Origin: Salvator merianae
Taxonomy: Eukaryota; Chordata; Lepidosauria; Squamata; Teiidae
Assembly (NCBI GenBank): GCA_003586115.2
Contig: QVOM02000034.1
Span: forward strand, 127,569,936 to 127,633,935
Length of the DNA: 64,000 nucleotides
Direction of reading: 5' to 3'
Shown: positions 23,692 to 34,340 of the stretch, one piece after another
Position numbering within the stretch: position 1 is the stretch's first letter
Layout of the letters: each line of letters begins with the position of its first letter
Made by a program: the position numbers and the translations under genes
Notes under the pieces: model-generated
The model's database searches: none
What the model was told of the DNA's origin: nothing
Seen by the model: only the letters and a program-made list of their open reading frames with translations

Positions 23692-24989
23692 TTAATAGAA
23701 CTGTGTGTTTTTTTAACCTATTCTGACAGATTTTATTTCTTGTTCACTCATTATATCTTTGTATTTTCAGGCTCAACCAGGGAAGCTTAATGGGGCAAGA
23801 AATTATGATGACTATCAAATGCTGTACTTAACCCTCATCAGTATGCATGGGGTAATTTTGTATCCCAGCCAACTGGAGGGGTAGATGCGTTTTTGTATGC
23901 TGCTCAGAAAAAATATGATTCATATACAATTTACCATTTTAGGACACAAACCAGAGAAATTTTCTTATAGAAATCAGGTCAATTCCATAAATGGCTTGGC
24001 TGCAGGGATTAAAACCAACTCTAGCATCTGCAAATTGCATAATTTCCCACCAATACTGAAACAATAGGAGGCACCCTCTCTATCAGGACATTCCAAATTT
24101 AAAAAATACTGGGGTGTGGGGAGGAGGCACTTATTTTAAGGCCTGCTCTATACAGAGATAAGAGGTTGGGTATTCTACAGAAACCTGGGGAGGGGGCAGG
24201 ACATGCATTAAGAAGTGAAATGATTTAGGTATAAGGTCCCTTCCACAGGAATGGGTACTAGACAAAGCAATCAGTTTTCCACCATATTGTTCCACATTTC
24301 AATTCTTAACACTTGCTGGGGCACGAGTGAACATATGATGTGACCTCATATAATGTGACTGAGGTCACATTAGTGTCAGCTAGCATGAAAGCTCTATCTA
24401 TAACGCCTGATCTGTAATGACTAATTTACATGCATGCAAACCAAGCAGTGTACATGCATGTGTAAATGAGCCATACAGTTTTTGTCTGCGGGGCAAGCAC
24501 GTAGGTTTTTCACCCCATGAAGAGGAGGAGAAGCTTTCAGTTTGTTGCTCAGCCTCTAAAGAATACCTTGAAGGACAGAAGAGTGAGTATATCAGTTAAC
24601 CTCCTTCAAAAGCCCCGCGGTACCAGCTCTTCCTCCAAAAGTGACCAAACAGCCCCTGCCCCCAGGCTTCTGAGGCTAGGACAAACTACAGACAGAACAG
24701 AAAATTTTATACCAATAACTTGAGAGACGGGAGGCATCTGCCCTCAATTTATTTCCACCAAAGCTAGCGAAACACATTCTGTAAACAAACAAAAGGCCCT
24801 CCTCCCCTGGTCTCTCTGAGAGTAAAAATTCACCATTGCAATGTGCATATGCATCCAACGTCACGTCAGGGCAAGTACAGTCTGACATCTACAGTTAAGC
24901 CGGAGAGGGTGTAAATGCTGGCTAACAGCCGCTGCATGTTGAAATGCATTTGCTTTTGGGGACAGGGGAGGGAGGGAGGGATCACGATT
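23692..24989. other. No recognisable feature
   Basis: Sequence becomes gradually more GC-rich towards 24.6 kb, approaching the CpG island. No coding exon recognised. Confidence 0.4.
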
Positions 24990-25378
24990 TTAAGATCATC
25001 TTGCAAGTTCTTCTCCTCTCCAGCCCGTTTTCCCAGCGGGAAAGCTCAAGATATTCCTTTGCAGCGCCGTAACTTTCACAAAACACGCAAGACCACAGCG
25101 ATCGCTTATTTCTAATTCTGTTTCTGATTCACCACCACCCCCCGCCGCCTTCCCCGGAAGGCTCCGCCAGCAGCTCCAAGACTGGAATATTCCGATGAAT
25201 TTAGGATCGTTAAGGCTGATTCGGATCTCCCGTCAGGACGCAAAATGGGTCAAAACCAAACGTCAGGAACGCGACTCGATTTTTCTTCCCTTTGGAATAA
25301 TCAGAAGCACTTTGCAACCAAGCAGCGAAATAATAATAACAGCCTTCCCTAACAAGACAGCAGCCAGCTTCTGCTTAC

Positions 25379-25418
25379 CTAACGATGCCATGTGTGGGGG
25401 TGGAGCGGCCCCGAAATG
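25379..25418 (-). other. Putative 40-bp second exon with start codon (minus strand)
   Basis: On the minus strand a pyrimidine-rich tract ending TTTTTATTTAG precedes 40 bases that contain ATGGCATCGTTAG and are followed by GTAAGC. This gives acceptor, ATG (25,391-25,389) and donor in the right order. The peptide would begin Met-Ala-Ser-Leu with a phase-1 junction. Five residues are too few to name a gene. Support is splice signals only. Confidence 0.35.
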
Positions 25419-25772
25419 CTAAATAAAAAGGTCAGCGTTAAAAAGGAAAAGAGGAGGGGGGGGGAGGTCTTGGAAACTTGACGGGGGTGGGGGGAGTCCG
25501 GTGGGCTTAGATGGCACCACTTTTCTTCTCTCACAACCTATGAAAACGGCCAAGCCGAAAAGTCCAGGCCTCCTTAGGATTGCAGGAGACAGAAGCTGCC
25601 GAACCAGCATCCTCTCCCGCCCCCGCCTGCTCACCATCTCTAACATCAGCTGCTACTGCAGCAGCAATTCCAACCCCCCCCCCCCCAAAAAAAACCCACA
25701 TCCACCCCAGTCCAGCAGGCCTCCACTTATATCACTTCCATGTATTCAAATCCGAAGGCTGCACACACTCAC

Positions 25773-26000
25773 CTTGGGACCCTCTCTGCAGGCCGGCCTG
25801 CCTGCTCTCTTCCCGGTTCGCTTCCTCTCCCGTTCCCCTCGGGGCTGGCCAGAAGCGCCCGTTGCGCTTCAGCTCCGGGTTGGCAGCGGCGTCTCGCTCG
25901 GGAAATCCAGCGTCTCTTCCGAGAGGGGGCTCTGGCGGGATCAGCCTGCCTGTCTGCTGCCTGCGCGACTGAGCGGGAGACCCAGACGGAGGCGTTGGTG
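25773..26000 (-). other. Putative non-coding first exon (minus strand)
   Basis: Minus-strand sequence leading into CCCAAG|GTGAGT matches the vertebrate 5' splice consensus exactly. The exon would end at 25,773, with the intron starting at 25,772. The upstream end is set only by the GC boxes near 26.07-26.14 kb, so the start at about 26,000 is a guess. No conserved open frame crosses the donor, which favours 5' UTR. The gene is unidentified. Confidence 0.4.
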
Positions 26001-26330
26001 ACGGAGGCGCAGAGAGAGCCTGCCTGCCCGCCTAGCTTGCTTGCTCGCTCCTGCTGCCAGGGAGGCAGTAGGGGCGGCAGGCGGGCACTGTGGGCGGCCT
26101 CTCCGTGGAGTAAGAGGCGGGATCGTAGCGAAGAAGGGGCGGGACGCACAGAGGCTCTGGAGAAAGGGGAGAGCAGCTCGGCCGGGAAAAAATGAATGGG
26201 GAAAAACTGAAAGACGGAGGGGAGAAGAGAGAGCGGAACTCCTTACAGCCCCCGCTTTCCTATTCCTAAGCAAGCCTTCCTGGACAAAAGTAAACGCCTC
26301 CTTCTTCTGTCGGACTACAGAAGAACCCTG

Positions 26331-26845
26331 ACGACTAGATGCCTCCCTTCCTCTTCAGCAGCCCGCGACAGAGAAATCCACCCCAAGTGGCTTTCACAGC
26401 AGCTCCAGGCGAAGCTCTCGCCAAGACTGCAACCAGCTCCGCATTTATGCCAACCTGATAATAGGATGAGTGCCGTAGCTGTTGTGGTAGAGTCCTCCTG
26501 GGGTGGCAGCTGGGCCGTGCCACTTCAAGTCAGTGGAGGGGGGGGCACTGTGGTAGGACATGCTCTTTGGAAAGCGATGCATTAAAATCGCTGCCCGCGC
26601 CGTACTTGACTGAGGGGATTCCGGCTGTGTATTGCTTGTTTTGCTTTTCTCCTTAGGTGAGCGTTTCGTTTCGACACGAGGAAGCATTCCGAACGCCATC
26701 TCCCCCATCACTCTACAGTGATACAGCCCAGATTTCTGCCGCGAACGTGTAGAAGGGCTTTTCTAAAGTGATGTAAGTTAGTAAAGTGGAACAGCATCTC
26801 AATCAACTAGAGCCGTATAGAAGAGGCATTTCACCCGGTGTTGCT
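26331..26845. other. CpG-island shoulder, no feature assigned
   Basis: Moderately CpG-rich flank upstream of the presumed minus-strand transcription unit. A ttttctccttaggtgagcg string at about 26,644 looks like abutting splice sites but defines no exon. Confidence 0.4.
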
Positions 26846-26856
26846 TGCTTTACAAG

Positions 26857-27028
26857 ATATTGTTTCTGTTAGGCACCACTGAGTTAGACGGACTCCTAGG
26901 GAGTCCGTGGGTTTCTTGGCAGCTACCTGATGTGGGTTGCTATTACCTTCTTCCCGGGAGATGCAGGGATCGAACACGAAGCAGTCTGCTTCCCGGACAG
27001 TTGCTTGCCCTTGAGCTGTAGCCACTCC
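26857..27028 (-). mobile_element. BovB-tailed tRNA-SINE, antisense
   Basis: On the minus strand the head tggctacagctcaagggc and B box gttcgatccc (26,975-26,966) are followed by a 3' part reading gagtccgtctaactcagtgg. This resembles the BovB-derived tail of squamate tRNA-SINEs. Flanks tgctttacaag (26,846-26,856) and tgctttaccag (27,029-27,039) form an 11-bp target duplication with one mismatch. Confidence 0.75.
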
Positions 27029-27039
27029 TGCTTTACCAG

Positions 27040-27700
27040 GTGCACCTCCTGAAATCCCCTCTTTTGTGCATCTATGAAAGATGTAGGACTTCTGACAAGA
27101 TGCCATATGGCAACCAAAAATGGCTCATTCTGAGGATTACCTTTCATTCCTTTTCAGCTTTTCTAAATATTGATCTGATTTCTTTAATTCTGCAAAACAT
27201 GTTTTTGCTGCAGCTGCATCTCAGCTCTGAAAAACCTAATGAGAGTTTGGAAAAGGCATTACTATCGGTTCCAGTTTATACACTATAAATAAACAAGTGG
27301 TGAAGCTCACGCTAGGCTGAACCACTTCAAGCTTTAGGAGAGGGGCATTCCAGTTTCCTGCCTGTGCAGATGTTTGTTTTGAATAGAAAGCATTTCACTC
27401 CATCATTTCCCACCCTTTTGAAGTATAATGTGGTACATTCCAAGAAAAGTATTATAGTACTGCTAATCAGTGGAGACTCAGCTGGAGATGCCAGGCTTAC
27501 ATTATTGTAAATACACATTGGCTAACCTTTGTTGACCTTAATGCTTCATTAGTATTTTATTAATGCAGTGGGAATGCAACCCAATAATGGGCATGCAGCG
27601 GGGTAGACCCAGTACTACAGAGTTTAAGGCCATTTTTCCGTTCTCCGTCACGCATCTTCAGAATTGGCTAGTTATGCATAATCCATTATGTTCAATAGGG
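27040..27700. other. No recognisable feature
   Basis: Unique-looking sequence between two repeats. Confidence 0.4.
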
Positions 27701-27898
27701 TTAGAACATAAGAGGAGCCCTGCTGGATCAGGCCATGACCCATCTAGTCCAGCATCCTGTCTTACCCAGTGGTCCACCAATTGCTTCTGGGCATTCTCGA
27801 GCAGAAGACAAAAGCAAAACCTTCACCTGCTCTCGATTCTCTGTCTGTCTCTTCAACCTGGAGATAGTATCTAGATGTCAATTCTTGTAGCCATTGAC
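27701..27898 (-). pseudogene. CR1 LINE 3' end, antisense
   Basis: Begins ttagaacataagaggagccc and continues through ctagtccagcatcctgtctt and cttcacctgctctcgattc. This matches the copies at 16.8, 17.9 and 50.3 kb. Only the 3' non-coding end is retained. Confidence 0.85.
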
Positions 27899-28288
27899 TG
27901 GATTTGGGGAGCACAATGGGTAAAAAAAAATCCCAGTGGGCAGTATTTGGGGAGGGAGAAGCAGCTCTGTTGGTGTAGTTCGCCTGGGAGCTAAAGCCAC
28001 CCTATAGGCAAGGATTCCCCACTGCCAAAATCTATAGATGATAGTATCCATAGGTGCACTTGAAAGTGCAGCATGAGGATTCTTCAGGATTCTGTGAAAT
28101 CTGAAATGTGTTTCAGATTCTTCTTGAAACCAAAGTACTTGCAGATTAGATCAACATGGGGATTGGGAGCATGTTTGACTTCAAAGAAATGTGCACCACG
28201 TTTCCAGGTTGCTAGAATCCAAAAACAATTCTTGGAGGACCATTGAACAAGAGGTTAGTCAGCATTACCATAAATATATTTTAATAGA

Positions 28289-28489
28289 ACTTATTGTTGG
28301 GTATCACCGAGTTGTTGCTGACTCCTGATTGACTGCATGGGCACCTCTATGGGGCACCTCTATGCAGTTTTCCTAGCAGAGATACAAAAGTGGTTTGCCA
28401 TTGCCTTCTTCTGAGGAGTGGCTAGGGATTGAATCAGCAATGCTCTGCTTTCCAGGCAGTTTGCTCTACCACTGAGCTACAGCCATTCC
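28289..28489 (-). mobile_element. BovB-tailed tRNA-SINE with 10-bp TSD, antisense
   Basis: The minus strand carries a well-preserved A box, tagctcagtggtagagc (28,479-28,463), and B box gattcaatccc (28,435-28,425). The body reads ggcaatggcaaaccac, and the tail aggagtcagcaacaactcgg is BovB-like. Target duplications ttttaataga lie at 28,279-28,288 and 28,490-28,499. A short internal duplication (gggcacctctatg twice, near 28,340-28,370) distinguishes it from the 26.9-kb copy. A 235-codon minus frame starting at 29,141 ends inside this SINE and is fortuitous. Confidence 0.85.
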
Positions 28490-28499
28490 TTTTAATAGA

Positions 28500-30110
28500 G
28501 TAGTCCCTCTTTATTTCCAAGAATTCAGGGGAAAAAAGTGTGTATTCCAAAAACACAAATATTAAAACCATTATGTGTCTCAGGAAATGGTAGCTTAGGT
28601 TTAGTTCACAAGTGAATAAGAGTGCTTCCCAAATAGATACAATTGATTTCCAGGTATCCTGAACTATTTCTAAACAGAATTTGCAGGTTTTCTTCCTGTG
28701 TCCAGTACACACCATGCCAAATGGAGAAGCCATGAAGCTGTAAGGGAGGAGGAAAGATAAAACAGAGGAACTGTCTCTCTCGATCTCCCTGTTCCATTTC
28801 TCTACCAGCCTGAGTCGAAACTGGCAGGGAGGATTCCCAGAAAAATAGGTTGTGTCTTCATTACACAGTAAAGGCGCTTTAAACTGACTCTCAGGGCAGC
28901 TGGTCTCCATTGGGAGTAATGGAATCTGGTCCCACCTAAGGAGCCTTGGCTGTGTAACTGAGAATGCAGCCACAATAGAGTCAATGCTGCTGCCTCTTTG
29001 TCCTTCCAGGTAAATATTATTTATTACTATTATTTGTTTATATTTATGTACCCTACAATACATGGTCTCAGAGCAAGTTATAACTGCAAGAGCTGCCAAA
29101 GAGATGATATGGGGTGCATACATATGCCTTAGGGTCTCCAATCTAAATTTTCTGTCAGAGTTTATTCTCTTAACTTTTTCCCTTTCCCAAGGGACTCACA
29201 AGGCAGTGATGCTATTTTATTCACAACTGAGAAGTCCCAGTGAGCTTCTGTGGCAGAGCAAGGATTCAAACTGAGGGACTTCTGGATTCTAGCCTAGTAT
29301 TCTCAACCACTGTGTCATCAGAGGGCCTCAAGTGTTTTTTTTTTGTTTGGTAGAGCAAGGCTGTGTCCAGACAGGGTCTAAAACCCAGGATTATCCCAGC
29401 AGTATATTGGGATTGTTACATGTAACCAGGACAACCCCTAAATAGTTCCAGCATATAAAGATGAAATCCTGGAATATCACTGCTGCAGGAAAAAGAACAC
29501 CCAACCTGGGTTTTCCTACATTGCAATATTGCTTACCTTGTCTCGCACCTGCTCCAGGGATTCTTCATACCCACCATGCAAATGTGGGGACACAACTAGG
29601 CCAAAAACACTGTGGAGGTGGGTGCTTGCACACTTCTCGGGATTTTGCACCATTGAAGAAAGTCCCAGACATTTGATTTTGCTTTGCCATCCGGCAGGGG
29701 TGGCAAGAGGCTATTATGGGATCTAAACATTTCACATTGTCCTCTTGCCATCTGGAGGTAAGTGTTTTGGAGGAAGAAAGCAGCACCAACAATGCTGCTT
29801 TCCTGGGAAACTTGGAGCACTTCACAGGGCCCTACAGTGTTCTAAGAATTCCTCTTTTGAAAGAGAAAACCCCTGACTTCATTAGCCAATCCTCCTAAAA
29901 GCCAGGTGCTGGTTCAAGGTGAGTTCAGACTGCTGCACCTATCACATGTCCAATCCTCTGAGAAGTGTCAAAAACAATTGTGCCAGAACTCTGAAGAAAC
30001 TAAAGTTGGCAGCACCAGAATTCAGATTAACAAAGGGAGTCAGAATGACAAGTGGCAAACTTAGCACTTTCAAACCTGCCCCCATGCCCCAAAAGTGAGG
30101 AAATGTCAGT
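28500..30110. other. Mixed repeat debris
   Basis: Contains an antisense LINE/SINE tail (about 29,010-29,095), a MIR-like block ending gcaaggattcaaactgaggg (about 29,160-29,300), and two orphan left ends of the shared MITE pattern, GGCTGTGTCCAGACAG at 29,359 and ggtgagttcagactgc at about 29,919. No gene seen. Confidence 0.4.
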
Positions 30111-30247
30111 GGCTACATCCAGACATCACTTATTTATTCCATTATATTTGGATATTCCAGAATAAAGCATGGATATTCCAGAATATCCATATGTTATTCT
30201 GGAATATCCAATATAGCGGAATAAGTAAGTGACATCTGGATGCAGCC
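30111..30247. mobile_element. Foldback MITE family E, 137 bp
   Basis: The near-palindromic element begins ggctacatccagacatcac and ends with its complement gtgacatctggatgcagcc. It is centred on ggatattccagaatatcc. AGT flanks both sides (30,108-30,110; 30,248-30,250), a perfect 3-bp target duplication. It could fold into a nearly complete hairpin as single-stranded DNA or RNA. Confidence 0.85.
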
Positions 30248-30676
30248 AGTCTTTAGTTGTGAGTTATATGGGTTTTGGATAATAAACCACTACACAATTC
30301 TGCAGTTACAGATGCACCAATTTCATACTTAACTATAATAAAAAAATAATAAGGAATTACTGTACTACAATTATTAGTAGCAAGTTTTAATTTTATCACT
30401 GTAAATGTCAAGTATGAAACATATTTTTCTTCAAAAGTGTCAGTTGTGTGAATGACAGAGAATGCCTTCCCAGGAAGAAACAAGCTATTGTCATATTTTA
30501 TTACAGTTTCTGGATATAATCTGCATTTTAAAATAAACAGTACGTTTTAACAGTCATTCTGCAATCCTGCAAGATTAATTAGAAATAGCCCTTGACACTG
30601 GTTCATATGCTGACCTGGCCCAAAATCTGTGCAGGTCTGACAGTCCATTCTTACTTATCACATAATCTGTGACATG

Positions 30677-30776
30677 TATATATTTGTTTGTCTTATGGTG
30701 TGTAGAGACACTGGAGTTGTGTTTTGTCTATTTTATTCAGGTTTTGTTTGTGATTAATAAAATTTAATTAAAAAAA
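30677..30776 (+). mobile_element. 100-bp retroposed 3' end with poly-A and 17-bp TSD
   Basis: Bounded by the perfect 17-bp repeat acataatctgtgacatg (30,660-30,676 and 30,777-30,793). The insert ends with AATAAA, a short spacer and an A run, as expected of target-primed reverse transcription. It is a severely 5'-truncated L1-mediated insertion. The parent could be an L1 3' UTR or a cellular mRNA end. Confidence 0.85.
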
Positions 30777-30922
30777 ACATAATCTGTGACATGGACATTC
30801 AGCATGGAGGTGTGGAGGTGGCATCTATTCAGAGGCATGTTTCACCCCATTCAAAAAGGAACAAGAAGACCGCATGAATCAAGCCAGCAAACAGCAACAG
30901 CTGATGCAGCATGGGGAACTGA

Positions 30923-31588
30923 GGGCATTTTCACATTTACCACCACGTAATGTTTGACTGCGAACATTCCATGGTGGTATGGACCACGCAGCATGGACAC
31001 ATCCATACTACATGGCCCTAGTCTGCAAGATGAGCAGGCTACCAGCATTCACAGTGCGAATGCTGGTATCCTCGCTTGATCCTCACCATGACAGCAGCTG
31101 GGAAGTGGCAGGCCACTGCCATGGCAACTGACAGTGCCTCAAAGGTGCGATCATACAATTGCACAAGCACCCAGAGCGATGCAGTGCGGCCATGAATTTG
31201 TACCTGGAAATGGGTGCAAATGCACTTTACCAGGAGCTAACTATCAGTTCCCTGTAAAGCTGTGGAGCACTCATTTGTGCTCCATAGCTAGTCGTGATCA
31301 GGAGCAGTAATATGCTGTTCCCAGTCACAAGGGCCCTTTCTGCACTTGGCTTTATTCTGGACTATATCCCAGAATACAGACCTGCTATCCACACACTAGT
31401 GCTGATTATAGCAGGCCCCAGGTGGGACCTGACATAGTTCATAGTAGCATGCAGATGGCAGATCCCTATTCCAAGATATAATCTGGAATAAGGTCAAGTG
31501 CAGAAAGGGCCAAGGCCTCCACAAAGTGCAAAAGCACTTTGCTAGCAAGCATCTCAGCTGCTCACTAATGCAAAGTGTGAATAGGCTC
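30923..31588 (-). mobile_element. MITE family A, complete copy with nested B
   Basis: Complete element, 666 bp including the nested B element at 31,332-31,511, or about 483 bp without it. Ends are GGGCATTTTCACATTT and, in reverse complement, GAGCCTATTCACACTT, flanked by TGA on both sides (30,920-30,922; 31,589-31,591). Orientation is opposite to the copies at 119 and 32,353. The right end holds the family hairpin near 31,530-31,575, now separated from the body by the insertion. Confidence 0.75.
31332..31511. mobile_element. Foldback MITE family B, 180 bp, nested in A
   Basis: Begins GGCCCTTTCTGCACTT and ends aagtgcagaaagggcc. AAG lies on both sides (31,329-31,331; 31,512-31,514). It has identical length and arm structure to 482-661. 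It interrupts the family A copy, so B transposed after A was in place. Confidence 0.9.
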
Positions 31589-31629
31589 TGAGTTTCCAAA
31601 CCAATTTTTTGAACTGCTGTGGACACTTT

Positions 31630-31761
31630 GACTGCATCCAGACATTGATTACTTCTACATTTGGATATTCCAGAATAAAGCCAGAATATTCCAGAATATC
31701 CATTCTTTATTCCAGAATATCCAAATATAGTGGAATAAATAAGCTGTGTCTGGATGGAGCC
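31630..31761. mobile_element. Foldback MITE family E, 132 bp
   Basis: Starts gactgcatccagacattg and ends gtgtctggatggagcc, with a ggatattccagaat palindrome inside. TTT flanks both ends (31,627-31,629; 31,762-31,764), though the T-rich context makes this duplication weaker evidence. Confidence 0.8.
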
Positions 31762-32352
31762 TTTATTTCAATAACTACAGTACTCTTAAAAAGGAGTTCT
31801 GCCAAATGTTTTGTGGTTTAGCAGGCAACTCCACATATAACCAAGCATTGCTAATGCTCTATTCTTATACACACACAATTTGTCAATTCTAGTGAATCCA
31901 AATCTGACTGTTGGCAATCTGGTTCCCCACAAGAAATCTGTGTAGAGATGCCAGGATTTGAGGAAAGGAAGTTCTGCCCTTCTCCTGGATGCTGTCAGAC
32001 TACTATAGGAAGGGATCAGAGGCTATCCTAAGTTCCAAACCACCAGGGGATTTTGAAGTTGCCAAACAAGTGCCAGGGGGCTGTGGCAATCGGTGGATTT
32101 AAAATTATGCCAGTCAGCCCATAGGCAGGTGAGGCAAATAAGCAGAGAAATGTAGTAGACACAGAAATTGCAAGTACTGCTGAAGGGATGTTAGATGGAG
32201 GAAAGTGAAGTAAAGGGTGCAAAGAAAACAGAGGGAATGAGAGAGATCCAATGGATTTTGGAAAGAGAAGGCAGATTGTCAAAAAAGAAGGGATGTGAGG
32301 ACTAGGTGGAAGATGTTCAGCAAGCACTTTGAGTAATAGACTACTATATAGT

Positions 32353-32816
32353 GGGCCAGTACACACTTTTCACTAGTGAGTGTGCAGATGCTCACTAGTG
32401 AAGTGTGTCTGCACTTTCTGGAAGCCATTGTGACTGGGAATGGGCTGCAGTCACTCCCAATTGCTACTAGCTGTGGAGTAGAAAATCATGCTCCACAGCT
32501 GGACTGGGAGCAGCTGGACTGCTCATGATACACAGCATTTGCACCTTCTTCCAGGTGAGAACGCTGTGCTGAGCAGCATTGCACGGCTATGGTTATACAG
32601 TCACACCATATCCCAGTCACCATGGCAGCAGCTGAATGTTTCCCCAGCCTCTGTCATGGTCAAGATAGCCAGCATTCACATTGCAAGTGTTGGCAGCCCA
32701 TTGCCAGGATGCTGCAGCCCTCACAGTGTGAATGGCTGCCACACTGTGAGGTCTGTTCCATCTTAGAATGTTCAGAAATGAACATTCCAAGATGGAAAGA
32801 CACAGTGTTTCATACC
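32353..32816 (+). mobile_element. MITE family A, near-complete copy
   Basis: Left end GGGCCAGTACACACTT is followed by a hairpin (cactagtgag ... ctcactagtg, about 32,371-32,402). The right side has a second hairpin, ttccatcttagaatgttcag pairing with gaacattccaagatggaa (32,758-32,797). The body shares caccatatcccagtcacc and atggcagcag with other copies. The right terminus is less certain and no TSD is resolved. Confidence 0.7.
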
Positions 32817-33769
32817 TACTGAATAGAACAAAGTTTTTCTGTTTTTCCTCCTGAAAACATATCAGGCTAAAAATTGTACAGAGCAGCTCTTTTTAGAAAA
32901 CCTACAAATAACCTTTGGATGTTACTTACTGCACCTGGCATATTCAGGTTATGACAGTTGAATCCTGATCACATTTAGGCAGGTACTGCATTCATCTCTG
33001 TGCTCAGCATGAGGATTAGTTTTGTCCAAACATCTGGAGTGTTGCTAGCCTAAAAATAAAATTTTCACTTAATATAGTGGAGCAATTTGCACTTGGGTTC
33101 AGCGTTTGGATGAGCAAATCTTTAATTAAATAACTCTTCTCCCTTTAATCCTTCCCTGTACCTATATAACAGTAATGGAAGTATCTGCTGTATTATCAGT
33201 ATATTTGTACACTGCCTTTCCTAAGTAAGGTCCTCAAGGCAGCTGACAAGAAAAAAAGAGAATACAATATAGCAATACAAAATGATGTATTATTAACTTA
33301 AACAGAAAATACAGAAATACAGAAAAAGAAACAAAAAGGTGAGCATCTCAGGCAAACAGGACCTCTCGCAGTGGCTCATGCTCTTAGCCTGACTGTTATT
33401 AGCATAGGCAGCAGCCAGTTTTCTGCAGAAGGGTGAAGCCAAGGCAAGAGGTCAGCGCATGCAGATAAACCCGGGTTTATCCACTGAGTCACTCCCATGT
33501 GTTTATTCTTTGATATATGTTCATATCGCTACCATTCTCATTTGGTATTTGTAAGATTTTCAAGTGAAATCATAAAATGGGTGGGTGGGACCAAAATGGG
33601 CAGGGGTGTGGTTAAGGAAGGAGAAGATAGAGCTAAAGGATGATGAAGTGTCACATGTTCCCCAGTAGAAAAACCTGAACCTACAAAGATTAATGTTGGA
33701 AAATGTTGCAGGTATATTCAAAAGCTCACATTTTATTGAACTAACCATGATACTTCTTCAGTGTATTAA
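32817..33769. other. Mostly unassigned
   Basis: An antisense LINE/SINE-type tail (gtacactgcctttcctaag) lies near 33,210-33,250, and an 18-base perfect palindrome, gataaacccgggtttatc, near 33,466-33,483. No gene seen. Confidence 0.4.
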
Positions 33770-34340
33770 AATTATTATTAAAAGCCCACTTTTGCGCAAA
33801 TGTGTAAATGCACAATCACGTCCATGGAGCAGACGGTGGGGTTTCTCCACCAAGATGGAGGAAACCCCAGGTAGCCATTTCAGGTATGCTGCCCATACCT
33901 GAAGGGCACTTGAAATGGATGCCGACCTGGAAGGACTTTCCTACCCCACCCCCCCGGCCCTTGTTGTCCGCCTCCCCGCCGTCCCCTTCCTTGCCAAGCA
34001 GGTCCTCATCAGCCGGACTCTGCCTGGCTAGCAAGGGAGTGCAGTGGCTTTTTATTATTATTATTAAAAGCCCACTTTTGTGCAAATATGTAAATGCACA
34101 ATCACATCCACGGGGCGGACGGCAGGGTTTCTCTGCCAAGATCATACAGCAGCATATGGCTATCTTCGTCCATGGAATGCTTTTTTTCCACGACAACCCC
34201 CCACCCCATGCGCTTGACCAATTCCAATTGGACCACTGTGGACCAAATCCTCCGCTTGATTTTCATGCCTGATAGCAAGGCCAGGTAGCCATTTCATGTG
34301 TGAAGGCCACTTGCAATGGCGCCTGGTCAGGAAATGGGCA
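33770..34340. repeat. Direct pair of one interspersed repeat
   Basis: Two copies in the same orientation start with aaaagcccacttttg (about 33,780 and 34,066). They share a body through gtaaatgcacaatcac and ggtttctc and both contain caggtagccatttca. The second copy has a block of about 140 bp inserted after gccaagat. The (att)n run at the left of each looks like a poly-A-type tail on the minus strand, favouring a retroposon reading leftward. A hairpin (ccatttcaggtatg / catacctgaag) lies in the first copy. Confidence 0.6.

Larger units (their letters stand above)
24990..26330. promoter_or_regulatory. CpG island with GC boxes, candidate promoter
   Basis: This is the only long CpG-rich, non-repetitive stretch in the window. 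GC boxes occur at about 26,071 (ggggcggcag), 26,091 (tgggcggcct) and 26,131 (aagaaggggcggg). No TATA box stands out, as usual for CpG-island promoters. Splice-like signals on the minus strand suggest transcription to the left. The island could also be bidirectional. Long GC-driven frames on both strands here show no recognisable domains. Confidence 0.7.

Noticed and set aside
25501..26273. Several 110-166-codon frames in the CpG island on both strands
   Set aside because: High GC reduces stop codons. The residues are Arg/Pro/Ser-rich without domains and the frames overlap on both strands.
26644..26662. Splice acceptor and donor back to back (ccttag|gtgagc) on the plus strand
   Set aside because: The two signals abut with no exon between them; likely chance.
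28463..28479. Possible tRNA gene from the good A box
   Set aside because: B box and acceptor stem do not form a full cloverleaf, and a BovB-like tail and TSD follow. It is a SINE head.
28434..29141. 235-codon minus-strand open frame, the longest in the window
   Set aside because: Its C-terminus is translated SINE, it crosses other repeat debris, and no domain or family similarity is visible. Treated as chance.
33770..34340. Repeated words suggesting a CRISPR-like or satellite array
   Set aside because: Only two copies with long, unequal spacing. Vertebrate interspersed repeat, not an array.
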